64,000 bases of DNA, from positions 1 through 64,000 of the forward strand of contig CAXEUY010000006.1 of the NCBI GenBank assembly GCA_963999645.1, in the 5' to 3' direction. Shown piece after piece: positions 8,180 to 16,968 of the stretch (the stretch's first letter is position 1; the number at the start of each line of letters is the position of its first letter). Origin of the DNA: MedAcidi-G1 sp002294285 (GTDB lineage: Bacteria > Actinomycetota > Acidimicrobiia > Acidimicrobiales > MedAcidi-G1). The notes under the pieces were generated by a model. It ran no database searches, was not told where the DNA came from, and worked only from the letters and a program-made list of their open reading frames with translations. Both the position numbers and the translations under genes were made by a program.

Positions 8180-8388
8180 TTTGTGTCCTTAAAAACTTGA
8201 AGATAATAACAATAGTATTTTACACCGCCTACACAGTCAAAACTGTCTCACAGTAAATTTCAAATCTTTACATTGTTCCTAAACCAGTAAATAAATTAGA
8301 TATTTTCATTCATTACAAAAAATGCCAATACCCAAATAACCGTGAAATTGACTTAATGTTTTAATAACTGTCAACAAAAGGGGATTAA

Positions 8389-8604
8389 ATGTCTGACATC
8401 AACTTTAAATGCGCAAAATGTGGTGGCCTTGAATCAGAAACAGGGACAATCCGAACAACGGGTGGAGGCTTTTCCCGTTACATGAACCTGCAGAATAATA
8501 AATTTGGCTATGTGGCGTGCACTAATTGTGGGTTTTGTGATTTCTATCGTGATTTTGGCAAGGACAAAGGCTGGCAAACCGTTCTAGACATTTTCACGAA
8601 TTAG
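8389..8604 (+). CDS. Zinc-ribbon protein, DUF2082-like
   Basis: A 71-residue protein with one zinc ribbon formed by Cys8/Cys11 and Cys44/Cys47. The KCxKCG, TGxIRTTGGG and CTNCGxxxFY blocks fit the predicted nucleic-acid-binding zinc-ribbon family (DUF2082) as I recall it. AAGGGG lies 7-8 nt before the ATG. It sits 18 bp upstream of the acyltransferase gene on the same strand and may be co-transcribed with it. The preceding 209 bp (8180-8388) is AT-rich with no gene that I can see and would hold the promoter. No specific partner can be named. Confidence 0.85.
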   Translation: MSDINFKCAKCGGLESETGTIRTTGGGFSRYMNLQNNKFGYVACTNCGFCDFYRDFGKDKGWQTVLDIFTN

Positions 8605-8622
8605 TTTTATATTCTGAAAAAT

Positions 8623-10158
8623 ATGGAAGGCCCAGAAAGCCACTTAGCACAAGAAAAAAATTCGTCTAAAAGGTGGCATGACCTTGATGCATTAAGGGGT
8701 TTTGCCATGCTCCTTGGGATTGTGCTTCATGCCGCTATGTCTTTTCTCGGTGGCGTTTGGTCAGTCAATGATGTTAGAGCTGGCAGCGAGTTCTTCTGGT
8801 GGCTTGTATTAGGGATTCATGGCTTTCGCATGCAACTCTTTTTCCTTCTCAGTGGATTTTTTACTTCAATGATTTGGCAAAAGCGCGGCCTGAATCAACT
8901 CGTTTGGCATAGATTCAAAAGAATTTTTCTTCCGTTGCTTCTTTGCTTCGTGACGATAATCCCTCTGATGAACTGGGTTAGTGAAGAGGCAGCAAAGTCG
9001 GAATACGAGAAAACACAAAATGTTGATGACATTTGGACACCGATTTTTTCAGGAAGTGTAAATGGAGTTGCAAATGCAATTTCATCAGGTGCTGACATTC
9101 ATGTTCGCGGTGACGACGCCTACACCCCTTTGCACCTAGCGGCACTGCTCGGCAACCATGAAATCATTGAGATACTTCTTGAAGCGGGTGCAGAACCGGA
9201 CCCGCTAAATACTAAAGATGAAACCCCTCTAGTTTTAGCTGTTTTTGCTGGTAGCACTAAAAGTGCTGAAATCCTTGTCGATTTTGGTGCTAAAGATATT
9301 CGCGAATCAGGACAGGGTTGGAGTGATCTTTTTTGGTTTAACTGGGCTGGAAATGAACAAGAAGATTCGAAAAATGAAAAAAATATAAAATCCTGGTTGA
9401 ACCAATTCCATCATTTGTGGTTTTTATGGTTTTTGTGTTGGATGGTTGCAGGTTTCTGCATCACGTCAATTATTTTCCAAACATTTAGATCACAACTAAT
9501 AAAATTACCTAACTTTAAAAGTAACTTTATTTGGCTATTTTTACCTGCTTCTCTTTTTTTGCAATTACAAATGGGTGATGGTGGAAATAATGAATCCTTT
9601 GGACCTGATACTTTTACAGAGGTTTTTCCACCAGCGCACCTTCTTGTTTACTACGGTCTTTTCTTTTCTTTTGGATCAATTACTTTCGGAATGAAAACGA
9701 AAGAATCTGAACCATTAATGGATCATTTGGGTAAGAGATGGTATCTGATACTTCCAATAACGGTGTTAGGTGTCCTGCCTGCAGGGTTAGAAGCAACTTT
9801 TGACGGCGATTCTTGGTTTATCGCTTCACTTTTACAAGTCGTGTATGTCTGGGGAATGTCATTTGGACTAATAGGGCTTTTTAGAAAACTTTTTGCCACT
9901 GAGAGAAGTGGAGTTCGCTATTTGTCTGATGCGTCCTATTGGATGTACATCACACATTTACCACTTGTTATAGCAACTCAATGGCTATTTAGAGACTGGG
10001 AAATTTTTCCATTTCTTAAGTTTTTACTGATTTGTATTTTGGTAAGCCCGGTTTTATTAGCTTCTTACCAACTATTTGTCAGATACACGCCTATTGGAAC
10101 CTTGCTGAATGGTAAACGAAAAAGGGAACCAGAGAATCCGTATCCGATTTCAAGTTAG
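8623..10158 (+). CDS. Acyltransferase-3 family membrane protein with an inserted ankyrin-repeat domain
   Basis: A 511-residue polytopic membrane protein. The N-terminus (DLDALRGFAMLLGIVLHAAMSF and LFFLLSGFF) and the rest of the helices match the acyltransferase-3/OpgC-like family, which transfers acyl groups to extracytoplasmic sugars or glucans. Between the third and later helices, at about residues 146-230, lie two to three ankyrin repeats (TPLHLAALLGNHEIIEILLEAGA, TPLVLAVFAGSTKSAEILVDFGA). About 400-500 carries further helices ending with a basic tail. The ankyrin module would sit in a loop and may bind a protein partner. Substrate unknown. The ATG follows the Zn-ribbon stop by 18 bp. Confidence 0.85.
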   Translation: MEGPESHLAQEKNSSKRWHDLDALRGFAMLLGIVLHAAMSFLGGVWSVNDVRAGSEFFWWLVLGIHGFRMQLFFLLSGFFTSMIWQKRGLNQLVWHRFKRIFLPLLLCFVTIIPLMNWVSEEAAKSEYEKTQNVDDIWTPIFSGSVNGVANAISSGADIHVRGDDAYTPLHLAALLGNHEIIEILLEAGAEPDPLNTKDETPLVLAVFAGSTKSAEILVDFGAKDIRESGQGWSDLFWFNWAGNEQEDSKNEKNIKSWLNQFHHLWFLWFLCWMVAGFCITSIIFQTFRSQLIKLPNFKSNFIWLFLPASLFLQLQMGDGGNNESFGPDTFTEVFPPAHLLVYYGLFFSFGSITFGMKTKESEPLMDHLGKRWYLILPITVLGVLPAGLEATFDGDSWFIASLLQVVYVWGMSFGLIGLFRKLFATERSGVRYLSDASYWMYITHLPLVIATQWLFRDWEIFPFLKFLLICILVSPVLLASYQLFVRYTPIGTLLNGKRKREPENPYPISS

Positions 10159-10170
10159 CTAAGGAGAAAA

Positions 10171-10608
10171 ATGAATAATAAGAAAACATCAAACCAAAAT
10201 TTTGAAAACCAAGTAACTGGAGGTTGTGCATGTGGAAGTATTCGTTTTCGTATAAAAGGAGAATTAAGAGGCGTCGTTAATTGTCATTGTGATCCGTGTC
10301 GTCACTGGACGGGTCACTTTATGGCCGGTACATCTGCTGAGATTGAAAATTTCACCTTTGAGTCTGACTCGACTCTAACTTGGTGGAACAGGACTGAAGA
10401 AGTCAAATATGGATTCTGCTCTAATTGCGGATCAAGTCTTTTTTGGGAAGACAGAGGGAGAGATAAAACAAGAGCTATAACTGCCGGGGCTTTAGATCCT
10501 CCAACCGGTCTTAAAACTGTATTAAATATTTTTAGTAACTCGGTTTCAGACTACCACCAGCTTGATGAGAGCATTCCGGCTACCCCAGATGATCTAACTC
10601 AGGCCTAG
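10171..10608 (+). CDS. GFA/CENP-V family zinc-binding protein
   Basis: A 145-residue protein of the family named for glutathione-dependent formaldehyde-activating enzyme. Its cysteine pattern is Cys19/Cys21 (GGCACGS), Cys38/Cys40/Cys43 (NCHCDPCR) and Cys83/Cys86 (FCSNCGS), as expected for the two zinc sites of this fold. Members are annotated as formaldehyde-glutathione adduct handlers, but for most the reaction is unproven, and actinobacteria usually lack glutathione, so I would not assign that activity. AAGGAGAAAA precedes the ATG. It lies 12 bp after the acyltransferase gene on the same strand, suggesting a three-gene operon starting at 8389. Confidence 0.9.
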   Translation: MNNKKTSNQNFENQVTGGCACGSIRFRIKGELRGVVNCHCDPCRHWTGHFMAGTSAEIENFTFESDSTLTWWNRTEEVKYGFCSNCGSSLFWEDRGRDKTRAITAGALDPPTGLKTVLNIFSNSVSDYHQLDESIPATPDDLTQA

Positions 10609-10633
10609 AAAGTTGAGGGATCTAATAGCAAAA

Positions 10634-11620
10634 CTAATTTATTGCCCCTAGTTGATAACCAGATTTGGAGGGGCTTTCATCAAGCCAGTTTGTTCTCCAA
10701 ACTTCAGCTGATACCTCACCAGCTAATATTTCTCTCTCCTCAAAACTGTTTTCATACTCAACTAAAGGTTTCACTAGGGTTGAATGACGGGGAACAGAAA
10801 AATACGGTGCACTGTAACGAGATTCTTGACCTCGGTTGAACACACGGTGTGGTGTTGAAATGAATCTTCCTCCAGACCAAACCTCCATCAAGTCGCCAAT
10901 ATTTACCAAAAGTGCTTCAGGTGGACAGAAAATTTCAATCCATTCACCTTCGCGTGTTCGAATTTCTAGACCTCCTGCAGGATCAGGATGCAGAATAGTT
11001 ATCGCACTTATGTCTTTATGAGGGTGAATACCTGAAATACGGGATTTGGAAACTGAAACCGGATAATGAAGCAAAGTCATATTCGTTAATGGTTCCTGAA
11101 AAAAATCTAAGAATACATTTTGTTCTAGATCTAATGCCATAGCCATCTGCTGGAAAAGTGTCGAAGCCAAACGATCGCAATCATTCCAATAAGAAAGAAC
11201 TATTTGTGACATTTTGTCAACCTGTTTAACCCATTTGTTTGAACCATAAAGTGCGCACTCATCTCTAACAGGGTTATTTTCTGGACATTCCCAATGCAAT
11301 TTAAAACCTTCATAAGCATCCGGCTCTGTTACGGTTCGAGCATTTTTTTCATTGGGAGAGAAAAATCCTAGTGGTATATATCCTCGATAGTCATCTCGTG
11401 AAATTGTTAAGTTTTCTTTAATTGAATCAGAAACATCAAACACACGAATTAACAAGTCTCTCATTTCAAGTAAACGTTCAACCCCTATCCCATGTCCCAC
11501 AACTACAGCAAAGCCAATATCTTCAAAAGCCTCGATCAATTTAGAAGAAGCCATGTGCTTACTGTTACTAGTAAAAGTCAAAGCATTAATATCAATACTA
11601 GGTAGTTCAACTTTTCTCAT
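10634..11620 (-). CDS. 2-oxoglutarate/Fe(II)-dependent oxygenase, isopenicillin N synthase-like
   Basis: A 328-residue member of the isopenicillin-N-synthase-like dioxygenase superfamily. From the chosen start the iron ligands are His201 and Asp203 (GIHPHKD) and His258 (STPHRVF), and the 2OG/substrate-binding Arg-x-Ser pair is RYS shortly after. The N-terminal DIOX_N-type block (ELPSIDINAL, AFEDIGFAVVVGHGI) is present. The frame extends 20 codons upstream to 11680, but MRKVELPSID is the typical beginning and follows GAG-rich sequence, so the ATG at 11620 is preferred. Substrate cannot be read from sequence. It is convergent with the GFA gene. Confidence 0.9.
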   Translation of the reverse strand: MRKVELPSIDINALTFTSNSKHMASSKLIEAFEDIGFAVVVGHGIGVERLLEMRDLLIRVFDVSDSIKENLTISRDDYRGYIPLGFFSPNEKNARTVTEPDAYEGFKLHWECPENNPVRDECALYGSNKWVKQVDKMSQIVLSYWNDCDRLASTLFQQMAMALDLEQNVFLDFFQEPLTNMTLLHYPVSVSKSRISGIHPHKDISAITILHPDPAGGLEIRTREGEWIEIFCPPEALLVNIGDLMEVWSGGRFISTPHRVFNRGQESRYSAPYFSVPRHSTLVKPLVEYENSFEEREILAGEVSAEVWRTNWLDESPSKSGYQLGAIN

Positions 11621-11776
11621 TTTTGTTTCTCGTTCTCCATTACAAATTGGTACAGGAAAAAACATTCTGAAACAACCCAAGTTCTACAGTGAAAACTTTT
11701 AGGTTCTTTTTTTTCCTTAATGATGCGAAAATGTATAGAGAATATCATTTGCGCTTTGATCCTCGAAAGGAACCAA

Positions 11777-12142
11777 ATGGCAACCTTTAACGATGTCTGG
11801 AAAATAGGAATGGGACTTCCAGAAGTGGAAGAAACAACTATCTATGGAACAGCAGGACTGAAAGTGAGAGGTAAAGGCTTCTGTCGCATCTGGAGTGAAC
11901 GTGAATATGAACGCGATGAGATATCAGATACTGAAGTACTCGTAATTTTCTGTGAATTAGATGAAAAAGAAGCACTTTTAGAACAATACGAAGGAGTTTT
12001 GTTTACAACTCCACATTATGACGGCTATGGCAATCTCCTAATTAGACTCACTGATGCAACAACTGAACAGTTAACTGATTTTCTTGACATCAGTTACCTT
12101 GTGAAAGCTCCACCTGCATTGGCAAAACAAATAGCCGATTAA
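11777..12142 (+). CDS. MmcQ/YjbR-family (DUF419-like) protein
   Basis: A 121-residue protein with features of the MmcQ/YjbR CyaY-like fold: a GLPEVEE...Y GTAGLKVRGKGFCRIW start, a central LVIFCELDEKEALL block and a C-terminal helix ending in APPALAKQIAD. Such proteins are thought to bind nucleic acid or act as small adaptor proteins; the function is not established. The frame opens at 11720, but AAAGGA lies 6-7 nt before the ATG at 11777, so I choose that. It is followed after 55 bp by the aldehyde dehydrogenase gene on the same strand, with an inverted repeat between them. Confidence 0.8.
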   Translation: MATFNDVWKIGMGLPEVEETTIYGTAGLKVRGKGFCRIWSEREYERDEISDTEVLVIFCELDEKEALLEQYEGVLFTTPHYDGYGNLLIRLTDATTEQLTDFLDISYLVKAPPALAKQIAD

Positions 12143-12154
12143 AAAATTTAAATC

Positions 12155-12178
12155 CGATGTAATTTGCTTATTACATCG
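12155..12178. promoter_or_regulatory. 8-bp inverted repeat with 8-nt spacer upstream of aldehyde dehydrogenase gene
   Basis: CGATGTAA (12155-12162) and TTACATCG (12171-12178) are exact reverse complements separated by tttgctta. There is no T-run afterwards, so a protein-binding site or mRNA hairpin is more likely than an intrinsic terminator. It ends 19 bp before the ATG at 12198. Confidence 0.5.
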
Positions 12179-12197
12179 CTGACCAAAAAGGAAAAAA

Positions 12198-13622
12198 ATG
12201 AATAACCGAAGCGAAATCTACGTTGATGGAAATTGGATCTCTTCAAGCGGATCAGAAAGTATCGACGTAATTAATCCTTCAACTGAAGAAGTGATTGGAT
12301 CAACTCCCGCAGGCACGAAAGAAGATGTTGATTTAGCTATCAAAGCAGCTAAAGAGGCTTTCCCAGAATGGGCGGCAATGCCTCTTGAAGAAAGACTCTC
12401 ATATATCGAAGGATTAGCAGCAAAACTCGGTGAAAAAAGTGCTGAAATAGGTGAACTCATTTCTCAAGAAGTGGGCATGCCGGGGAAAATGTCAATGATG
12501 ATCCAAGCTGGTCTTCCAGCAAGTACAACCGCAAGTGTTTCCGGTACAGCTAGAGATTTCCCATTTGAAGAAAATATCGGACGTTCATTAGTTACTCGTG
12601 AACCTGTCGGAGTAGTGGGTTGTATAACTCCATGGAACTATCCGCTACATCAAATCATGGCAAAAGTCGCTCCAGCCATGGCTGTAGGTTGCACAGTTGT
12701 ACTAAAACCGAGTGAAGTAGCTCCTTTAAACGCATTTCTTCTCGCGGAGATAATCGACGAATTGAACTTTCCAAAAGGTGTCTTCAATCTTGTTTCAGGA
12801 GTTGGCCCTGTAGTAGGAGAAGCTATTGCAGCTCATCCAGATGTTGACATGGTGTCTTTCACCGGTTCAACACGTGCTGGCACCCGTGTAGCTGAAGTAG
12901 CAGCCGCCAACGTAACTCGTGTACATCAAGAACTAGGCGGCAAATCCGCAAACATTATTCTTGATGACGCAGATTTTTCTGCAGCGATCCCATCTGCTGT
13001 CGGAGCTTGTTTTCTTAACTCAGGTCAAACTTGTAGTGCATTAACACGTCTACTTGTTCCTACGAACAAAATGGAAGAGGCAGCTGATCTGGCTGCTCAG
13101 GCAGCTGCAGGATTTACTGTTGGACCTGCAGACGATGAAACTAGCAAATTAGGGCCTCTGGTTTCTCAAGCCCAGTGGGAGAGAGTCCAAAACTATATTC
13201 AAACAGGTATAGACGAAGGTGCAACATTAGTAACTGGTGGTGTTGGTAAGCCTGACGGGCTAGAAACTGGTTATTTTACAAAACCCACAGTTTTTGCTGA
13301 TGTCGATAACTCTATGACAATAGCCCAAGAGGAAATTTTCGGCCCTGTACTTTCAATTATCGGTTATGAAGATGAAGATGACGCGGTCAGAATAGCAAAT
13401 GACTCTGACTACGGATTGTCAGGGGGCGTTTGGAGTTCCGACAATGAAAGAGCTCTAAACGTGGCTAAAAAACTTCGCACTGGCGAAGTTGATATGAATG
13501 GTTCTTTTTTGAATACTGATGCACCATTTGGTGGATACAAAAAATCCGGTAATGGTAGAGAATTAGGGCGTTTCGGAATGTATGAATTCGTGGAAGCTAA
13601 ACAGATTAATCTTCCCCTTTAA
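12198..13622 (+). CDS. NAD(P)-dependent aldehyde dehydrogenase
   Basis: A 474-residue ALDH-superfamily enzyme that oxidises an aldehyde to the acid. The key residues are in place: Asn147 (TPWNYP), general base Glu245 (HQELGGKS) and catalytic Cys279 (NSGQTCSA), with FTGSTRAG for cofactor binding at about 221-228 and EEIFGPVLS towards the C-terminus. Length is normal. A clear AAAAAGGAAAAAA stretch precedes the ATG. Substrate is unknown; neighbours give no strong hint. It is convergent with the YeiH-type transporter gene with a 7-bp gap. Confidence 0.95.
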   Translation: MNNRSEIYVDGNWISSSGSESIDVINPSTEEVIGSTPAGTKEDVDLAIKAAKEAFPEWAAMPLEERLSYIEGLAAKLGEKSAEIGELISQEVGMPGKMSMMIQAGLPASTTASVSGTARDFPFEENIGRSLVTREPVGVVGCITPWNYPLHQIMAKVAPAMAVGCTVVLKPSEVAPLNAFLLAEIIDELNFPKGVFNLVSGVGPVVGEAIAAHPDVDMVSFTGSTRAGTRVAEVAAANVTRVHQELGGKSANIILDDADFSAAIPSAVGACFLNSGQTCSALTRLLVPTNKMEEAADLAAQAAAGFTVGPADDETSKLGPLVSQAQWERVQNYIQTGIDEGATLVTGGVGKPDGLETGYFTKPTVFADVDNSMTIAQEEIFGPVLSIIGYEDEDDAVRIANDSDYGLSGGVWSSDNERALNVAKKLRTGEVDMNGSFLNTDAPFGGYKKSGNGRELGRFGMYEFVEAKQINLPL

Positions 13623-13629
13623 ATAGCTA

Positions 13630-14634
13630 TCAGATTTGATTTTGAATCAATACACCCGCACCAGTAACGACTAAAACTGCTATCCAGGAGACAAACCCGA
13701 GAGCCATAGGTTGACGACCAAGTTTCTTTAAACCTCTAATACGAACACCTGAGCCTAGACCAAACATCGCGATTGTTATCAGAAAATTTCTTACTTGCCC
13801 TATATTTTGAATTAACTCATCGGAGAAAAGCGACGTTGATCTAATCGTTGCTGCTGCAATAAATCCGACAATAAAAAAAGGAATAGGTAAGCTCCATTTT
13901 GTCTTAATTTTTTCTCTGTTCTGTTGTGTGATTGACACAAACATCAGTAGCGGTGCAAGCATTAAAATCCGGCACATTTTTACTAAAACTGCAGAATCTA
14001 AAGTATTTTCACTTACAGCAGATGCAGCAGCAACTACTTGACCAGTGTCATGAACAGATAACCCAATCCACCAACCAAATAGATTCTCATCAAGTTGAAA
14101 AATTTCTTGAACTATTGGGAAAACAAAAACAGCAATAGAACCAAATAGTGTTACTAGCCCAACTGCATAACCGGTTTCTTCTTCATCAGCTCCACTTAGA
14201 GGTTTCATGGCAGCAATTGCTGAGACCCCACAAATTGAGAATCCTGAAGCAACTAAGAGAGATAAAGACTTATTTACAGAAAAGGCAGCGCTAATTTTTT
14301 GAATACCAAAAAATACGATTATTACAACTGCAATTACAACGATAATTCCTATTGGACTACCGATTTCAGTAATCTCTGAAAATGCAAGCCTGAAACCAAG
14401 CAAGCAAATCCCTATTTTTAATATGCGACCGGCAGCTAAATCCAAAGATGGCTTTGCCCATTCTTTTACAAGTCCAAAATTGACGAGACAAAACCCAATA
14501 ACTAGCGCAACCACAGGAGACGATAGCCGGCTGTTAAAATTGCTAATTAACTCAGCAATAATTCCAACAGTAACGATTAATAAAAGTCCACGAGTGTTTT
14601 TTCTTACCCAATCAGTTAAATACTTCACGTGCAA
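13630..14634 (-). CDS. YeiH/UPF0324-family putative sulfate exporter
   Basis: A 334-residue polytopic membrane protein with about ten hydrophobic segments. It matches the YeiH/YadS putative sulfate exporter family (UPF0324), with the conserved SGFSICGVSAIAA segment near residue 132 and GWWIGLSVHDTGQVVAA near 188. The start is not an ATG: TTG at 14634 or GTG at 14628 are the options and neither has a strong ribosome site. Transport of sulfate or sulfonates is the family prediction, unproven here. A tRNA-Lys gene lies 57 bp upstream on the same strand. Confidence 0.88.
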   Translation of the reverse strand: MHVKYLTDWVRKNTRGLLLIVTVGIIAELISNFNSRLSSPVVALVIGFCLVNFGLVKEWAKPSLDLAAGRILKIGICLLGFRLAFSEITEIGSPIGIIVVIAVVIIVFFGIQKISAAFSVNKSLSLLVASGFSICGVSAIAAMKPLSGADEEETGYAVGLVTLFGSIAVFVFPIVQEIFQLDENLFGWWIGLSVHDTGQVVAAASAVSENTLDSAVLVKMCRILMLAPLLMFVSITQQNREKIKTKWSLPIPFFIVGFIAAATIRSTSLFSDELIQNIGQVRNFLITIAMFGLGSGVRIRGLKKLGRQPMALGFVSWIAVLVVTGAGVLIQNQI

Positions 14635-14690
14635 ACGATGGGTCTTGTCTCTAAGTTAAACTGCAGATTCATAAACTGCCCTTTTTTAAG

Positions 14691-14763
14691 TAGGCCGCCC
14701 GGGGCTCGAACCCGGCACCTTGGGATTAAAAGTCCCCTGCTCTACCCGATGAGCTAGCGACCC
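14691..14763 (-). tRNA. tRNA-Lys (anticodon TTT)
   Basis: On the minus strand the acceptor GGGTCGC pairs with GCGGCCT (with G-T pairs), the D arm is GCTC/GAGC, the anticodon loop is CTTTTAA giving TTT, and the T arm is CCGGG-TTCGAGC-CCCGG. The discriminator is A. The 3' CCA is not encoded. Length is 73 nt. Confidence 0.93.
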
Positions 14764-14880
14764 AAAATGTAGACTAGCCGGTTTATCATTCCATTCAAGT
14801 TGAAATAAGACTGAATCTGAAGAAAGACCTAAAGAGATGGTTGAAATCACAAATTAAAAGATTTCTTCTAACCTCATAAT

Positions 14881-15546
14881 ATGCGTTTTATTTTATTTAG
14901 TATCTTGGGAACTGCTTTAGTGGCTGCAATTATCTGGCTGGGTGCAATTGATACAGACAACAACGACTTTCAGACTTTTCAAGCACCAATAACAACAACC
15001 ACGACCAGCACGACAACAACAACTACAACCACAACTGTCTTGTCTCCTAAAACACCTGTTGGGACTCTTCCAGAAATCAAAATTGAAGGCGCTGTAACTC
15101 TTGATAACTTTTCATCTATCAGTACTGTCGGACTTGACACTGTCACATTCGGTATGACAGTAAATGCTGCTCAAAAAGCAGCTGGAACAAGATTTTCTCC
15201 TGTTACACCAAGAGGCGAATGCTTTTTAGCGATACCAGATAAAGGGCCTGACGGAATTACTTTTTGGATAATAGAAAATACCGTAGAACGCGTAGATGTA
15301 GAAAATGAGTTAATCAGAACACGATCAGGAGCTGGTATTGGAGACACAGAATTATTAATTAATGAACTATTTGGAGAAAAAATAGAAACAAGGGTGCTTC
15401 CCAATTCTTCAGAAAAGCTTCTTATTTATGTTCCTAGCGACTCATCAGATAAAGATTTTCGCGTTGTTTTCAAAAGTAATGGACGAGTAATTACAAAACT
15501 TTGGTCAGGTCGGCTTCCTTGGGTTGAAATGACTGAAATCTGTTAA
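14881..15546 (+). CDS. Secreted protein with Thr-rich stalk, unknown function
   Basis: A 221-residue protein: N-terminal hydrophobic segment (about 3-22), then an acidic patch, then a Thr-rich stalk of about 18 residues (around 38-56, almost all Thr), then a globular C-terminal domain of about 160 residues containing GLDTVTFGMTVNAAQKAAGT, two cysteines (ECFLAIP and the final TEIC) and no enzyme motif that I recognise. The architecture is that of a membrane-tethered or exported cell-surface protein common in Acidimicrobiia. The stop codon shares a TTAA palindrome with the stop of the convergent lipoprotein gene. Confidence 0.8.
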   Translation: MRFILFSILGTALVAAIIWLGAIDTDNNDFQTFQAPITTTTTSTTTTTTTTTVLSPKTPVGTLPEIKIEGAVTLDNFSSISTVGLDTVTFGMTVNAAQKAAGTRFSPVTPRGECFLAIPDKGPDGITFWIIENTVERVDVENELIRTRSGAGIGDTELLINELFGEKIETRVLPNSSEKLLIYVPSDSSDKDFRVVFKSNGRVITKLWSGRLPWVEMTEIC

Positions 15547-16061
15547 TTATTCATCTTCTCTTCAAGAAGATCCGCCTCAAACTTTTCACATTGCACAAAC
15601 AGAGATCCAAACCCGACACTTTCACCATAAGCTGATTGCAGATCTATATCCTTTTGCCAAGTTATGACATCAGATTTGATCTCATAACCATCTACTGAAA
15701 TGTCGAGAGTCTCGTTTAATGAAGATTCAAACATTGTTGAACCGTTTTTCAATACGCCCACATACGGTTTCCCTTCAAAAACTTGAATCAATGCTTCAAC
15801 GCTTTCTCCTGTACTGGAATCTGTAGTAGTTCCTATTGCTACTGGTTCTCCTAACAGATTTTTATAACATTTAAAAACTAATCTGAAAGTGTCAGTACCA
15901 ATTTGTATCCAACCATTTGGAAACTCAGATTTTTCAACTTTAGGTTGAGTCGTCTGAGTCGTCTGAGTCGTAGTTTCGATCATATTTTCACTACTCGCGC
16001 ATGAAAAGAATGGCCAAAACATTAGAGGTAAAATAAATAAGTAGAAGTACTTTTTTCTCAC
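15543..16061 (-). CDS. Lipoprotein with TTQ-repeat linker, unknown function
   Basis: A 172-residue predicted lipoprotein. The N-terminus is basic, then hydrophobic, and ends in a lipobox (FFSC, Cys21). A short Thr/Gln linker (ETTTQTTQTTQPK) follows, then a domain of about 125 residues with two further cysteines (FKCYKN and VQCEKF) that could form a disulfide. The start is GTG at 16061; no ATG is available. No family recognised. It is convergent with the Thr-stalk protein and overlaps it by four bases; the two may be functionally related surface proteins (weak inference). Confidence 0.75.
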   Translation of the reverse strand: MRKKYFYLFILPLMFWPFFSCASSENMIETTTQTTQTTQPKVEKSEFPNGWIQIGTDTFRLVFKCYKNLLGEPVAIGTTTDSSTGESVEALIQVFEGKPYVGVLKNGSTMFESSLNETLDISVDGYEIKSDVITWQKDIDLQSAYGESVGFGSLFVQCEKFEADLLEEKMNN

Positions 16062-16076
16062 AAATGATCCTGACTC

Positions 16077-16601
16077 TTAAATCAAAATTTCCAAAAGTTT
16101 GCCATCAATGCACCGCCACTCTACATCTTGTAAAAATTTTCTTCTGACGTCCAAACCGCTTGGATCTTGAATCACTAAAGCTACTTCCTTATCTCTTTTA
16201 AATACCGTAACCTCAGCCAAACCCCAATCAGCTTTAACCAAAATTTCTATTTCTGGAACTGATTTTTTTAAGATAAAGCCTCCCAAATTAGGCGGTTCAC
16301 CTGTTGGTCTAAGAAAGCACAATTTTTCCCACTTACCTGGACGTTCAGATGCAGGTAATCGTAATTCTGCTTTCTTCAAACGAGACAACAAATCACGTCC
16401 ATCTATTTCTTCTGCTCCCAATTCGATTGCCTTGTCTCTGACTTCTTCTGGAATGTCATAGTGGTCACCCTGAAATGACATAAGACGAAGACCCAGCAAT
16501 TCAGCAAAACTATGTAACTCATCCAAATTTTTATCACTTGCAAGATGAGCCCATAGTTTCCCTTTATAAGGCCAAATTGCTTTATCGACTATTACTGCCA
16601 T
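16077..16601 (-). CDS. DUF4031-domain protein
   Basis: A 174-residue protein. The first 85 residues match DUF4031 as I recall it: VDKAIWPYKGKLWAHLASD, LDELHSFAELLGL and HYDIPEEVRDKAIELGA. The remaining 85 residues are a beta-rich tail of unknown type (KWEKLCFLRPTGEPPNL onward). The frame opens at a TTG (16619), but the ATG at 16601 (MAVIVDKAIW) fits the family start better. Function unknown. It is followed by the lipoprotein gene after a 15-bp gap on the same strand. Confidence 0.75.
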   Translation of the reverse strand: MAVIVDKAIWPYKGKLWAHLASDKNLDELHSFAELLGLRLMSFQGDHYDIPEEVRDKAIELGAEEIDGRDLLSRLKKAELRLPASERPGKWEKLCFLRPTGEPPNLGGFILKKSVPEIEILVKADWGLAEVTVFKRDKEVALVIQDPSGLDVRRKFLQDVEWRCIDGKLLEILI

Positions 16602-16695
16602 TTCACATGCTGTCTTCAAAAATTCAAATTTTCAATTTGTAGAAAAATTTTTTCCCAGCGAATAAAAGTATCCGATTTGATGACACACTTGTCAG

Positions 16696-16968
16696 ATGAG
16701 TGATGACAAGACTAAGTCCACTAGTATCAAATTTTCTCCAAAGTGTGACAGTGCAGAAATTTCTAGAGTTGCTTTAGCGTCCATTCTAAGAATCCACAAA
16801 ATTGATCCGGCTGTAGTAAGCGAACTAGCGATTTCGATGCAACAAAAACTTAATGAGCTTTCTGTATCCGGCTCCTGGATAGAAATAGAATTTCAAACAT
16901 TTGAAAACAGAATCTCTGCTGAAATAAGAGCGGATAACGACTCTGTTTCAATTGGTGCTAATTGGTAG
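16696..16968 (+). CDS. Small hypothetical protein
   Basis: A 90-residue protein starting MSDDKTKSTSIKF. A long helix-forming stretch (residues about 20-55) is followed by two likely beta strands (SWIEIEFQTF, RISAEIRA). The pattern weakly recalls the first helices of anti-sigma-type GHKL ATPases, but no N, G1 or G2 box is present, so I do not assign it. Its 3' end overlaps the convergent methyltransferase gene by 11 bp. Real-gene support is the length and the sensible amino-acid composition; there is no strong ribosome site. Confidence 0.55.
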   Translation: MSDDKTKSTSIKFSPKCDSAEISRVALASILRIHKIDPAVVSELAISMQQKLNELSVSGSWIEIEFQTFENRISAEIRADNDSVSIGANW

